Shown here: positions 34,585 through 43,408 of the stretch, piece by piece | Numbering within the stretch: the stretch's first letter is position 1 | Layout of the letters: every line of letters starts with the position of its first letter | Assembly (NCBI RefSeq): GCF_902712855.1 | Contig: NZ_LR743507.1 | Span: 2,900,001-2,964,000 of the forward strand | Reading direction: 5' to 3' | From: Variovorax paradoxus | GTDB lineage: Bacteria; Pseudomonadota; Gammaproteobacteria; Burkholderiales; Burkholderiaceae_C | DNA length: 64,000 nucleotides | Notes under the pieces: generated by a model | Databases searched by the model: none | What the model saw: only the letters and a program-made list of their open reading frames with translations | What the model was told of the DNA's origin: nothing | Made by a program: the position numbers and the translations under genes

Positions 34585-35853
34585 ATGGCATTGATCGTTC
34601 ACAAATACGGCGGTACGTCGATGGGCTCGACCGAGCGCATCAAGAATGTCGCCAAGCGCGTCGCCAAGTGGGCGCGTGCCGGCCACCAGATGATCGTGGT
34701 TCCGAGCGCCATGAGCGGCGAAACCAACCGCCTGCTCGGCCTGGCGAAGGAGTTGGCGCCCAGCAAACCGGGCGTGGCCCACAGCCGCGAACTCGACATG
34801 CTGGCGTCGACCGGCGAACAGGCTTCTTCGGCGCTGCTGGCCATCGCGCTGCAGGCCGAAGGCGTCGAGTCCGTGAGCTACGCAGGCTGGCAGGTTTCGG
34901 TGCGTACCGACAGCTCGTACACCAAGGCCCGCATCGAAAGCATCGACGACGCGCGCGTCATGGCCGACCTGAATGCCGGCAAAGTCGTGGTCATCACCGG
35001 TTTCCAGGGCGTGGACGACGATGGCAACATCACCACGCTGGGCCGTGGCGGCAGCGACACTTCCGCCGTGGCCATTGCCGCGGCCATGAAGGCGAACGAA
35101 TGCCTGATCTACACCGACGTGGACGGCGTCTACACGACCGACCCGCGCGTCGAGCCCGACGCACGCCGCCTCACCACGGTGAGCTTCGAAGAGATGCTCG
35201 AGATGGCGAGCCTGGGCTCCAAGGTGCTGCAGATCCGCTCGGTGGAATTCGCCGGCAAGTACAAGGTCCCGCTGCGCGTGCTCTCGAGCTTCACGCCTTG
35301 GGACATCGACATCAATGAAGAGGCCAAGTCCGGCACGCTGATCACTTTCGAGGAAGACGAAAACATGGAACAAGCCGTCGTATCCGGCATCGCATTCAAT
35401 CGCGACGAAGCCAAGATCTCGGTGCTCGGCGTACCCGACAAGCCCGGCATCGCCTACCACATCCTCGGCGCTGTTGCGGACGCCAACATCGAAGTCGATG
35501 TGATCATCCAGAACCTGAGCAAGGACGGCAAGACCGACTTCAGCTTCACGGTGCATCGCAACGAATACGCGAAGACGGTCGATCTGCTCCAGTCGAAGGT
35601 GATGCCGTCGCTGGGTGCCACTGAAATCGTGGGCGACACCAAGATCTGCAAGGTGAGCATCGTGGGCATCGGCATGCGCAGCCACGTGGGTGTGGCAAGC
35701 AAGATGTTCCGCGTGCTGAGTGAAGAGGGCATCAACATCCAGATGATCTCGACCAGCGAGATCAAGACCTCGGTCGTGATCGATGAGAAATACATGGAAC
35801 TCGCCGTGCGCGCGTTGCATAAAGCCTTCGATCTCGACCAACCGAGCGCATAA
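34585..35853 (+). CDS. lysC: Aspartate kinase
   Basis: A 422-residue monofunctional aspartokinase that makes aspartyl phosphate, the first step to lysine, threonine, methionine and diaminopimelate. KYGGTS is at residues 7-12; GRGGSDTSAVAIAAAM and YTDVDGVYTTDPR mark the kinase domain. Two ACT domains follow from about residue 265 (ISVLGVPDKPGIAYHILGAV and VSIVGIGMRSHVGVASKMF), implying allosteric feedback. An internal start could give a separate regulatory chain, as in some bacteria; I see no decisive evidence. A tRNA-Ser follows. Confidence 0.95.
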   Translation: MALIVHKYGGTSMGSTERIKNVAKRVAKWARAGHQMIVVPSAMSGETNRLLGLAKELAPSKPGVAHSRELDMLASTGEQASSALLAIALQAEGVESVSYAGWQVSVRTDSSYTKARIESIDDARVMADLNAGKVVVITGFQGVDDDGNITTLGRGGSDTSAVAIAAAMKANECLIYTDVDGVYTTDPRVEPDARRLTTVSFEEMLEMASLGSKVLQIRSVEFAGKYKVPLRVLSSFTPWDIDINEEAKSGTLITFEEDENMEQAVVSGIAFNRDEAKISVLGVPDKPGIAYHILGAVADANIEVDVIIQNLSKDGKTDFSFTVHRNEYAKTVDLLQSKVMPSLGATEIVGDTKICKVSIVGIGMRSHVGVASKMFRVLSEEGINIQMISTSEIKTSVVIDEKYMELAVRALHKAFDLDQPSA

Positions 35854-35880
35854 GTAGTGGCATAATCTCGGCTTCTTTCA

Positions 35881-35973
35881 GGAACTGTGACCGAGTGGCC
35901 GAAGGTGCTCCCCTGCTAAGGGAGTATGGGGTGTAGAGCCTCATCGAGGGTTCGAATCCCTCCGGTTCCGCCA
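35881..35973 (+). tRNA. tRNA-Ser (anticodon GCU), CCA encoded
   Basis: A 93-nt class II tRNA. Acceptor GGAACTG pairs with CGGTTCC (one G-U), discriminator G, then encoded CCA. The anticodon stem CCCCT-GCTAA-GGG gives anticodon GCU, which reads AGC/AGU. The long variable arm TATGGGGTGTAGAGCCTCATC is serine-type, and the T-arm GAGGGTTCGAATCCCTC is standard. It lies 27 bp after lysC and is followed by a strong terminator. Confidence 0.97.
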
Positions 35974-35981
35974 AGTTGATG

Positions 35982-36020
35982 AAGCCCCGTTGATCGTCGA
36001 TCAACGGGGCTTTTTCTTTT
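35982..36020 (+). terminator. Intrinsic terminator after tRNA-Ser
   Basis: A perfect 14-bp stem AAGCCCCGTTGATC / GATCAACGGGGCTT with a GTC loop and a T-rich tail. It could also end transcripts coming from the minus-strand kinase gene. Confidence 0.9.
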
Positions 36021-36084
36021 TCGTTGCTGCAGGCGAACGGACGCGAGGCAACTCAGCGGGCGCAATGCAGCGGGGCAGCGCCGC

Positions 36085-38058
36085 TCAAGCTGCGTGAGCC
36101 ACCCGGTGCAACGGCAGCCACAGCACGAAGCGCGTTCCCGTGGGCTTCGATTCCCAGTTCACCACGCCGTGTATGGCCTGCGCCCGCCGACGCTGGTTCT
36201 GCAGGCCGCGCCCCGATGCCGTCGGATCGACCGTCACGCGCTGCACGTCGAAGCCCTGTCCGTTGTCCTCGATCGTCACCTGCACACCTGCGCCGGCCAT
36301 CGACGTGCCTACGCGAATTTCCGTGGCGCGTGTGTGGCGCAGGATGTTCGAGATGCTCTCCTGCACGATGCGCAGGATGTGCAATGCGCTCGACGGGTCG
36401 AGCCATTCCAGTGCGGGCAGTTCCTGTACTTCCCAGCGCAGCGACACGCCGGTGCCTTCGAGCCGTGGCTCCAGCCGATAGCGCAGCGTGGCGAGCAGCA
36501 GCAGCAGGTCGGCCTCGATCGGCTCCAGCGAATCGAGCGTGAGCTTCAGGTCGTCAAGGCAGCTCTTGAGAATCTGCGAGACCTTGTCGTCGCTCATGCC
36601 GCCGCCTTCCACGGAGCGGATGGCACTGATCAGCGACGAGCCGAGTCCGTCGTGCATGTCCTGCATCAGGCGCTGGCGCTCGGCGCTGATGGTCTGCAGC
36701 CGCTCGATCTCGCGCAGCTTCTGGTGGCTGAGCTGCAACTCGGCCTCCCGCCTGCGCAGGCGCTCGGCGAGACTCTGGTTGAGTTCCTCGACCTCGCCGA
36801 TGGCGTGGACGTAGCGGCGGTACATCAGCGCCCCGAACACGCTGAAGGTGACGGCGTTGGTGTACGCCCCCAGGTACCAGCCTTCCGGGCTGATGAAGTT
36901 GTTCTGCAGCAGCCAGTCGGTGGCACCCAGCAATACGCAGATGCCGATGCCCACCGCCACCAGCCGCCCTTCGTTGGAGCAGCGCCATGCACTGACACCG
37001 CCCACCAGGCACACCATCGTGCCCATCAGCGCCGCAACTGCGTAGATCAGCGGCGTGACCTGCGGCGTGTTCTGAACGATCGCCAGCACGGGCATGGTGA
37101 GGAAGCCGATGATGGTGGTCGTCGCGACGACGCTCCAGGTCAGCCACCTGAGCGGCCGGCCGTGCAGTTGCCGAAGGAAGAAGTGAACCACCATCACCAG
37201 CCAGAAGAGCGCGTTGACGGTCAGCCAGGCGAACCAGTCGTTGGCGATCGGCTGGCTCACATAGAAATGGAGCCCGCGCATGAAGGAGCTGGCCGCGAGG
37301 TTGAAGAACAGCAGGTAGCCCGTTTCATCGCGGCGCCTGAACCACACGAATAGCGCGAACACGCCCACGGCCATGAAGGCTGCGCTGAGCATCGCAGGCA
37401 GTTCCTGTTGGAGCCATTGGCGCGCGCCATGGCGACCACGCAGAGACTCGACGGGGCCGATCCACAGCGAGGACAGTGCGACCTGCGCATTTCGCGTGTG
37501 CTCGAGCCGCAGCAGCACTTCATGCGGCGGCGTGCCACCAGCGGTGGCATGGTCGAGTTCGATCCACAGCGGCGTGCGGGTGCTGTTCCACAGCGGCCCC
37601 TGCTGCTGCGCCCGATGGACCAGCTGGCCATCGACATAGACCGCAATGGTCCCGTCGGTCTTGATCCGCGCGCCATAGAGCGCGAGGGGCGCTGCAGTGG
37701 GGGGCAGGTCGCTCGTGGAAATCCTGATCCAGGAAGTGCGGGTCGTCCTGGTGGCGGAAGCGGATCCCGCCTGCTCCAGCAGGGCGATAGGTGGCGCGAA
37801 CGGCAGTTCGACCTGTTGCCAGGCGCTGGAGGGGAGGGCGGCGCTGTCCTGTTGCAGGGAGGGCTTCGAGAACCCCGAGGCATCTTCGGACTGCCAGTCT
37901 GCCCGTGTCAGATGCAGCAGCGTTCCGGGCTGCTGCACGCTCGCCATCGATGCGAAGAATGCGCCGATGACGCACAGCAGCGCAACCGACAGCAGGAGCA
38001 CCACATTGGCGAACAGCGGTGCCGGGCGATGGCTCAAGGAGGGAAAGAAGGGGCGCAT
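36085..38058 (-). CDS. Orphan sensor histidine kinase, 7TM sensor type
   Basis: A 657-residue sensor. After an N-terminal helix comes an extracytoplasmic beta-rich domain of about 170 residues (DISM-like), then about seven membrane helices (roughly 215-400), a coiled coil, a HisKA_3 dimerisation domain with phospho-acceptor His469 (MQDMHDGLGSSL), and an HATPase (IEDNGQGFD). HisKA_3 kinases normally pair with NarL/LuxR-type regulators, but none is adjacent. I use ATG 38058 (MRPFFPSLSH); an ATG five codons upstream is possible. The ligand is unknown; related 7TM sensors detect small organic molecules. Confidence 0.83.
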   Translation of the reverse strand: MRPFFPSLSHRPAPLFANVVLLLSVALLCVIGAFFASMASVQQPGTLLHLTRADWQSEDASGFSKPSLQQDSAALPSSAWQQVELPFAPPIALLEQAGSASATRTTRTSWIRISTSDLPPTAAPLALYGARIKTDGTIAVYVDGQLVHRAQQQGPLWNSTRTPLWIELDHATAGGTPPHEVLLRLEHTRNAQVALSSLWIGPVESLRGRHGARQWLQQELPAMLSAAFMAVGVFALFVWFRRRDETGYLLFFNLAASSFMRGLHFYVSQPIANDWFAWLTVNALFWLVMVVHFFLRQLHGRPLRWLTWSVVATTTIIGFLTMPVLAIVQNTPQVTPLIYAVAALMGTMVCLVGGVSAWRCSNEGRLVAVGIGICVLLGATDWLLQNNFISPEGWYLGAYTNAVTFSVFGALMYRRYVHAIGEVEELNQSLAERLRRREAELQLSHQKLREIERLQTISAERQRLMQDMHDGLGSSLISAIRSVEGGGMSDDKVSQILKSCLDDLKLTLDSLEPIEADLLLLLATLRYRLEPRLEGTGVSLRWEVQELPALEWLDPSSALHILRIVQESISNILRHTRATEIRVGTSMAGAGVQVTIEDNGQGFDVQRVTVDPTASGRGLQNQRRRAQAIHGVVNWESKPTGTRFVLWLPLHRVAHAA

Positions 38059-38140
38059 CCGGAGTTGGTGCACAAAGGCGTGTAACCCAATTTTCGCACT
38101 TTGTTACCAATCCTCGCCATCAGGCCCGGGCGGACGTGCT

Positions 38141-38500
38141 TCAGGAAGGCGGGTCCGGCTGGGACAGCACCCACCGCGCCAACGCCTGTGCATCGGCTTC
38201 GGAGACCTGTGTCTGCCTCGGCATGATGACGCGGCCCCAGGTGCCGACGCTGCCGTTGCGGATCTTCGCGGCCAGTCGCACGGGCGCCTCGGCATCGTTG
38301 CGATAGCGCTGCGCGATCTGCGCGAAGCCCGGTCCGACCTGCTTGTGGACGAGTCCGTGGCAGGCCATGCAGGCGTTTCTTCTTGCCATGGCCTCCCCCG
38401 GGGGAGTCTGCGCTTGCGCCGGTCCCGACAGGCACAAGGCAACGGCAACGGCAAGCTGGAATCGCGAAAGCTTTGGATTGATGGGGCGGGTCGGGCGCAT
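38141..38500 (-). CDS. Periplasmic class I cytochrome c
   Basis: A 119-residue protein with a signal peptide (cleavage near AQAQ, residue 31), a heme-binding CMACH at 44-48 and a probable Met92 axial ligand in WGRVIMP. Size and motif spacing fit small cytochromes c-551/c-552, electron carriers to terminal oxidases or nitrite reductases. It lies upstream of the orphan kinase gene on the same strand; a functional link is not shown. Confidence 0.87.
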   Translation of the reverse strand: MRPTRPINPKLSRFQLAVAVALCLSGPAQAQTPPGEAMARRNACMACHGLVHKQVGPGFAQIAQRYRNDAEAPVRLAAKIRNGSVGTWGRVIMPRQTQVSEADAQALARWVLSQPDPPS

Positions 38501-38649
38501 GAAACCTCGTGTGGGAAGAGGATCGTAGCCGCCGCCTTCATGCTACGGCGAGATCCTGGCTCCGTCGTGCGTCCGCGACAATTGGGTCGAAGAGTAACTA
38601 TATGTATGGTTAAATCCCCGCAACTATCGCGAAGAAGACGAGGGATTGC

Positions 38650-39321
38650 ATGAAGCTGCTGCTGAGCATTGCGTTTGCCGCCGTGGCGTTGGTCGGATGT
38701 GCCAGCGCACCGCCACCGACGCCTACCGAACCCGGAACGGGCCGAGGCATTTCCTACGTGCCCATGGTCGCCATGGAAGGCGTGGACAAGGTGCGCTATG
38801 ACAACGACGTGGCCGATTGCCGGACCGCGGCGAACCGCATCACGGCGCGCAGCGAAACGGGCGATGCCATGTGGGGCGCATTGGGTCTCGGCCTGATCAC
38901 CGTGCACGGCCAGGGCATCGTTGCCGCGGCGTCGTACACCGGCATCACCGCGGCCATCATCGACTGGAACGGCAGGCCCGATGCGGATCTGATCGCCGAT
39001 CACCAGCAGATCGCCATCGTGCATTGCATGGCCAAGCGTGGCTATCGCAACCTCGATGCGAATGTGCGCGACTCGTTCTACGGCAACACCTTCGACCCCG
39101 GCATCATCGTGAAGCCGCGCCGCACAGGCGTGGACACGTACAACGTCGAGAGCCTTGCCAAGGCCGGCCGTTGCAACCTGCAGCCGCGCGCGGAACTCAC
39201 TTCGAAGGGGCCCGGCTACGAGACGTACAACGTGCCGTGCGACAACGGCGGCACGTGGGCCGTGCGGTGCGAGTTCGGCAAGTGCCGGGTGCTCGCGCAG
39301 GCGCTCATCCGGCGCTCCTGA
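38650..39321 (+). CDS. Glycine-zipper lipoprotein, unknown function
   Basis: A 223-residue lipoprotein with lipobox ALVGC (Cys17) after a short signal peptide. A Gly-rich hydrophobic stretch near residues 74-100 (WGALGLGLITVHGQGIVAAA...) resembles a glycine zipper. The C-terminus has four further cysteines (HCMAKRGY, RCNLQ, PCDNGG, RCEFGKCR) suited to disulphides. A weak promoter, TTGGGT-17-TATGGT (38582-38610), precedes it. No partner is evident; an envelope role is inferred. Confidence 0.7.
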   Translation: MKLLLSIAFAAVALVGCASAPPPTPTEPGTGRGISYVPMVAMEGVDKVRYDNDVADCRTAANRITARSETGDAMWGALGLGLITVHGQGIVAAASYTGITAAIIDWNGRPDADLIADHQQIAIVHCMAKRGYRNLDANVRDSFYGNTFDPGIIVKPRRTGVDTYNVESLAKAGRCNLQPRAELTSKGPGYETYNVPCDNGGTWAVRCEFGKCRVLAQALIRRS

Positions 39322-39390
39322 ATTCCTGCCGCTCCATAGCGGCGATGGGACAAACGGCCAGCGGTCGTTCGTCCCATGAGCAGCAAAAGC

Positions 39391-39418
39391 AACAGCGCGG
39401 CAACCCCGCGCTGTTTTT
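39391..39418. terminator. Intrinsic terminator after the lipoprotein gene
   Basis: A 10-bp stem AACAGCGCGG / CCGCGCTGTT with a 5-nt loop and a TTTTT tail on the plus strand. A second hairpin (ATGGGAC / GTCCCAT) lies just upstream at about 39343-39378. The stem also precedes a T-rich stretch on the minus strand, where it could serve the convergent small gene. Confidence 0.75.
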
Positions 39419-39503
39419 CATTCAGGCGTGCCCTGCCCGCGCGCCGCCTTCATTGCGTCGGGCGATCGCCTCGATCACCTTGCGAGCGTGCGCGCGATGG
39501 CGT

Positions 39504-39692
39504 TCAACGCCAGACGTAATGGCCGCGCACATAGCGGCCATGCTCGCGGTGCGCCGGCACCCACACCTTGTGCGGGCGATGGTGCGGGCGGTCGTAGCCG
39601 GGGCCATGGCGCGGACCCGGCTGGGCCATGGTGGCCGTCGAAGCGAATGCGAGCGTGGTGGCTGCAAGAACGAAGAGAAGTTGTTTTTTCAT
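39504..39692 (-). CDS. Small secreted His/Pro/Arg-rich protein
   Basis: A 62-residue protein with a signal peptide cleaved near ATMAQ (about residue 23). The mature part is rich in His, Pro, Arg and Tyr (GPRHGPGYDRPHHRPHKVWV, ending in GHYVWR). AAGGA lies upstream of ATG 39692. Such short proteins are common in Burkholderiales; metal binding is plausible from composition only. No known function. Confidence 0.6.
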   Translation of the reverse strand: MKKQLLFVLAATTLAFASTATMAQPGPRHGPGYDRPHHRPHKVWVPAHREHGRYVRGHYVWR

Positions 39693-39824
39693 GTTGGAGT
39701 CCTTCTGGTTGGTGCACCCGAATCGGTACGCGGTCCAGCTTAGTGGGGCGTCCGAAGCCGCTTCGTAGGCGAATCCGCACTTTACAAGGAGGACACGCAA
39801 GACCCGTCACCGGGCCGGTCGCGT

Positions 39825-40631
39825 TCACTTGACGATCATTCCCTTCAGTGCCGGGTCTGGCGGAGGGGGCTTCAGCTTCATCTGCCGCATGGTCTTCACC
39901 AGCAGTTGCGCGACCATCACGTTGCGGTGCCGCTTGCTGTTGGCCGGGATCACATGCCAGGGCGCGTGGTCGGTCGAGGTGTGGCTCAGCGCGTTCTGGT
40001 AGGCCTGCTGGTAGGCGCTCCACTTGGTGCGCACTTCGAGGTCGTCCATGCTGAACTTCCATTGCTTGCCCGGTGTGTCGATGCGCGCCTGCAGCCGTTC
40101 GCGCTGCTCGTCCTTGTCGATGTGCAGCATGCATTTGACGACGACGGTGCCGGTCTCGACGAGCAGCCGTTCGAAGTCGTTGATCTGCGCATAGCGGCGC
40201 CTGGCTTCGGCCTTGTCGATCCAGCCTTCGACCACGGGCACCAGCACATCCTCGTAGTGGCTGCGGTTCCACACCATGATCTCGCCGGTGCGTGGCACGG
40301 CCGCATGGCAGCGCCAGAGGTAGTCGCGCGCGCGCTCCTCATCGTTCGGGGCCTTGAATGCAGTCACGCGCACGCCCAGTGGCGAGGTGCGCGAGAACAC
40401 CCAGCGAACCGTGCCGTCCTTGCCGCTGGTGTCCAGGCCCTGCAGTACCAGCAGCAGCTTGCGCTTGCCTTCGGCATGCAGCAGGTCCTGGAGCTCGTCG
40501 AGCTCGACCGCCAATGCATCGACCTCCGCGCGCTGTGCGGCCTCGTCGCCTTCGCAGAAGGGCGTGTCGTCAGGATCGATGTGCGAGAGCTTGAACTTGT
40601 CGCCGACGCGGTATTTCTTGAAGCTGGCCAT
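39825..40631 (-). CDS. ppk2: Polyphosphate kinase 2 family protein
   Basis: A 268-residue P-loop kinase. Walker A GLDTSGKDG is at 65-73, the lid follows, and Walker B-like VWNRSHYEDVLVPVV contains the catalytic Asp. PPK2 enzymes transfer phosphate between polyphosphate and nucleotides; a one-domain protein of this size usually phosphorylates NMP or NDP with polyphosphate. The class cannot be fixed by eye. I use ATG 40631 (MASFKKYRVG). A heptamer tandem array lies 42 bp upstream in its leader, after hslR. Confidence 0.9.
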   Translation of the reverse strand: MASFKKYRVGDKFKLSHIDPDDTPFCEGDEAAQRAEVDALAVELDELQDLLHAEGKRKLLLVLQGLDTSGKDGTVRWVFSRTSPLGVRVTAFKAPNDEERARDYLWRCHAAVPRTGEIMVWNRSHYEDVLVPVVEGWIDKAEARRRYAQINDFERLLVETGTVVVKCMLHIDKDEQRERLQARIDTPGKQWKFSMDDLEVRTKWSAYQQAYQNALSHTSTDHAPWHVIPANSKRHRNVMVAQLLVKTMRQMKLKPPPPDPALKGMIVK

Positions 40632-40673
40632 GAAGCGGGGACTCCGTGAGAACAACGAAGCCAACAGCGTAAG

Positions 40674-40734
40674 CGATCAGCGATCAGCGATCAGCGATCA
40701 GCGATCAGCGATCAGCGATCAGCGATCAGCGATC
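40674..40734. repeat. Heptamer tandem repeat array (CGATCAG, eight full copies)
   Basis: Eight perfect head-to-tail copies of CGATCAG (40674-40729) plus a partial unit. On the minus strand the array reads TCGCTGA repeats, so TGA occurs every seven bases and closes all three frames. The hslR stop codon lies in the first unit, and the array then fills the gap to the ppk2 leader. Each unit contains a GATC. Confidence 0.9.
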
Positions 40735-41163
40735 GTCGTCGTCCGGGTCGAGCGATGCGCTCCAGCGGTTGTCCCAGTCGGCATGCTGGCGCACGGCGCC
40801 GTCTAGCTCGCGCCGGTCGCGCTTGGTGGGGCGGCCCTGCTCGATGGCCAGCGCCGGCTCGCTGCCGGTGCGGCGCAGTTCGCGGAAAGCGGCCTGTGCC
40901 GCGATACTCTCGGGCGTTTCCTCGTAGAGCTGCTGCGCCACCGGCGCCGGTCCGCGCTGGCCGCTCAGACCGCGCACCGTCACGGTCCGCGTGAGCGGGC
41001 CGAGCCGCATGGCCACGGTGTCGCCGGGCTTGACCTCGCGCGAGGCCTTCGCGACGTCGCCGTTGACCTGCACGCGGTTCTTGCCGATTTCCTCGGCGGC
41101 CAGCGAGCGCGTCTTGAAGAAGCGTGCGGCCCAGAGCCATTTGTCGATGCGAAGACGTTCCAT
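40726..41163 (-). CDS. hslR: Heat-shock protein 15-like S4 RNA-binding protein
   Basis: A 145-residue protein with an S4 domain in the first 65 residues (MERLRIDKWLWAARFFKTRSLAAEEIGKNRVQVNG, then KASREVKPGDTVAMRLG). Hsp15 proteins bind stalled 50S subunits carrying peptidyl-tRNA and help recycle them. The C-terminal tail is charged and ends in DPDDDDR; its stop codon sits in the heptamer array. It lies about 50 bp downstream of the tctE stop on the same strand. Confidence 0.9.
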   Translation of the reverse strand: MERLRIDKWLWAARFFKTRSLAAEEIGKNRVQVNGDVAKASREVKPGDTVAMRLGPLTRTVTVRGLSGQRGPAPVAQQLYEETPESIAAQAAFRELRRTGSEPALAIEQGRPTKRDRRELDGAVRQHADWDNRWSASLDPDDDDR

Positions 41164-41214
41164 GGAGAGAGAAAGTGGGGAACGCGGATTGTGCCGCGCC
41201 GCGGACCCGGCCGG

Positions 41215-42606
41215 CTAGGGTGCCAGCGGCAGCCGCACGACGGCATCCAGCCCGCCGGCTGCGCGGTTGTCCAGCGCAATGCGGCCCTTCAGCGCGATCA
41301 CGATCTCCCGGCAGATCGCCAGGCCCAGCCCGGAGCCGCTCGAGGTGCTTCCGGCCGAGAACGGCGCGAACAGGCGCTGGCGCAGTTCGGGCGAGATGCC
41401 CGGTCCGCTGTCGCGCACCGTCAGCACCGCTTCGCTGCCTTCGGGACGCACCGAGACCGACAGCGGCGCGCCGGCCGGGCTCAGCTTGATCGCGTTGTGC
41501 AGCAGGTTGCGCGTGAGCTCCTGCAGCATCCAGTGGTGCGCCTGCACGGGCACCGGCGGGCCGATGTCGAGTTCGAAGTCGAGCGCCTTGTCGGCGACCA
41601 GCGGCGACAGGTCGAGCACGATCTGCCGCACCACCTCGCCGAAGTCGAGCGTTACCGACTCCGGCTGCTGGCGCAGCTGCTCGACCTTCGCGAGCGACAG
41701 CATCTGGTTGGCCAGCGTCGTCGCGCGCTCGACTGTCTGGCTGATCTCGCCGAACGCCTGCTCGGGCGCCACGTCGCCGCGGCGCGCCGACTGCACCTGC
41801 GCCTTCAGCACCGCGAGCGGCGTGCGCAACTGGTGGGCGCTGTCGCGCACGAAGCGCTTCTGGTGGTCGAGCAGGCCCTGCAGCCGCCCCATCACCTGCG
41901 TGGTGGCATCGATGAGCGGACGCAGCTCGCGCGGCGCATCGGGCGCGTCGATGGGCGAGAGGTCGTCGGCCGGCCGCTTCTGGATGGCCTCGCCGAGCTC
42001 GCGGACCGGCTGCGTGGCGCGCTGGACCACGAACACCGTGGCCATGGCGATCACGCCCATAAGCAGGAACTGGCGCCACAGCATGTCGACCAGCAGCTTG
42101 CGCGCGAGCGTCTCGCGAATCTCCAGCGTCTCGGCCACCTGTACCACCGCCATGCCGCGGCCGCGCGCGCTGGCCACCGGCTGCAGCAGCACGGCCACGC
42201 GCACCGGCTGGTTGCGGAACTGTGCATCGTAGAAATCGACCAGTGCCGCATAGGCGCTCCGGTCGGGAATGCGGCCGCGCCAGAAGGGCAGTTCGGCGAA
42301 GCCCGAGATCATCTCGCCGTCGAGCGCCGACACGCGGTAGAAGAGCCGGCTGCGGTTGTCGGCCTCGAAGGCCTCGAGCGCGGAGTAGGGCACGATCGCG
42401 CGCAGTTGCGCCAGCTCGTCGTAGCCCTCCACGTCGAGCTGTTCGCCGATGGTCTTGGCCGAGGCCAGCAGGGTCCGGTCGTAGGCGGTGGTGGCGGCCG
42501 CCAGGCTCTGGCGGTACACGCTCACGCTGTTGATCACGATGAACACGGCAATCGGCGCGAGGATGCCGAGCAGCAGCCGGGCGCGCAACGAGGTCGCGCG
42601 GGTCAT
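41215..42606 (-). CDS. tctE: TctE-type sensor histidine kinase
   Basis: A 463-residue sensor kinase with membrane helices at about 10-30 and 175-195 around a periplasmic sensor domain (2CSK_N/TctE type), a HAMP-like linker, a HisKA domain with His258 (RDSAHQLRTPLAVLK), and an HATPase (DSGPGI, GSGLGLAI). With TctD it would sense tricarboxylates and activate tctCBA. I use ATG 42606 (MTRATSLRAR); the open frame further upstream only translates a repeat element. The tctD gene lies upstream across that repeat. Confidence 0.9.
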   Translation of the reverse strand: MTRATSLRARLLLGILAPIAVFIVINSVSVYRQSLAAATTAYDRTLLASAKTIGEQLDVEGYDELAQLRAIVPYSALEAFEADNRSRLFYRVSALDGEMISGFAELPFWRGRIPDRSAYAALVDFYDAQFRNQPVRVAVLLQPVASARGRGMAVVQVAETLEIRETLARKLLVDMLWRQFLLMGVIAMATVFVVQRATQPVRELGEAIQKRPADDLSPIDAPDAPRELRPLIDATTQVMGRLQGLLDHQKRFVRDSAHQLRTPLAVLKAQVQSARRGDVAPEQAFGEISQTVERATTLANQMLSLAKVEQLRQQPESVTLDFGEVVRQIVLDLSPLVADKALDFELDIGPPVPVQAHHWMLQELTRNLLHNAIKLSPAGAPLSVSVRPEGSEAVLTVRDSGPGISPELRQRLFAPFSAGSTSSGSGLGLAICREIVIALKGRIALDNRAAGGLDAVVRLPLAP

Positions 42607-42623
42607 CGAAGCGATTTGCAGGT

Positions 42624-42720
42624 CGGGAAACACCGAGGAACCGGCTTCGCCGGGCCTCCGGTGTTGCCCCCTGCAAGGGGGTTGGCGTAGCGACACGAAG
42701 TGCGCGAAGCCTGGGGGTTG
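42624..42720 (-). repeat. Intercistronic repeat, family C copy 3
   Basis: On the minus strand it starts immediately after the tctD stop: CCCCCAGGCTTCGCGCACTT, CGTGTCGCTACGCCAACC, the stem CCCCCTTGCAGGGGG, CAACACCGGAGGCCCGGCG and AAGCCGGTTCCTCGGTGTTT. It ends 17 bp before the tctE start. Sense orientation relative to both genes. Confidence 0.85.
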
Positions 42721-42721
42721 G

Positions 42722-43408
42722 TCATGTCTCAGGGCGCAGCAGATAGCCGAGGCCGCGCATCGTCATCAGCACGGCGCCCGTGCCCGAGAGCTTCTTGCGC
42801 AGCCGGTACACCACCACCTCGATGGCCTCGTACTGCACGTCGGTCTCGCCCGGAAACACCAGCTCGAACAGGCGCTCCTTGGTCACTGCGTGGCCCGGCT
42901 TCATCATCAGCGCCTTCAGCAGCGCCAGTTCGCGCGGCGTGAGCTCGAGCAGCTCTGCGCGGTGGTAGATGGCGCCGTTGTCGGGCTCGAAGCGCAGGCC
43001 GCCGACTTCCTGCGGGTTCAGCCCCATGTCCAGGCCCGGTATGGCGCTCTGGCTGCGGCGGCGCAGCGCGCGGATGCGCGCCTCGAGTTCGTCGAGGTCG
43101 AAGGGCTTGGGAAGGTAGTCGTCGGCACCGGCGTTCAGTCCCATGATGCGGTCGCCGACCGTGCCGCGCGCCGTCAGCAGGAGCACCGGCGTGCGCAGGC
43201 CTTCGGCGCGTGCCTGCGCCAGCACCTGCAGGCCGTCGAGGTTGGGAAGAGTGAGGTCGAGCGCGACCACGTCGGGCTCGATGGCGCGCCACTGGCCCAC
43301 GGCCTCCGCGCCGTCGCCGCAGACGCGCACGTCGATGCGGCGGCGCCCGAGGGTGCGCTGCAGGGTGATCTGCATCGAGGGATCGTCTTCGACCAGCAGG
43401 AGCTTCAT
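42722..43408 (-). CDS. tctD: TctD-type OmpR-family response regulator
   Basis: A 228-residue two-domain regulator: a receiver with phospho-acceptor Asp51 (ALDLTLPNLDG) and LPKPFD, and an OmpR/PhoB winged helix (RELALLKALMMKPGHAVTKERLFELVF...IEVVVYRLRKKL). It is paired with the adjacent kinase and lies divergent to tctC across 146 bp, where it presumably binds. In Salmonella, TctD with TctE controls the TctCBA citrate transporter. Confidence 0.92.
   Translation of the reverse strand: MKLLLVEDDPSMQITLQRTLGRRRIDVRVCGDGAEAVGQWRAIEPDVVALDLTLPNLDGLQVLAQARAEGLRTPVLLLTARGTVGDRIMGLNAGADDYLPKPFDLDELEARIRALRRRSQSAIPGLDMGLNPQEVGGLRFEPDNGAIYHRAELLELTPRELALLKALMMKPGHAVTKERLFELVFPGETDVQYEAIEVVVYRLRKKLSGTGAVLMTMRGLGYLLRPET

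Noticed and set aside
40674..40734. CRISPR-like array
   Set aside because: The unit is only 7 bp and there are no spacers; it is a simple tandem repeat.
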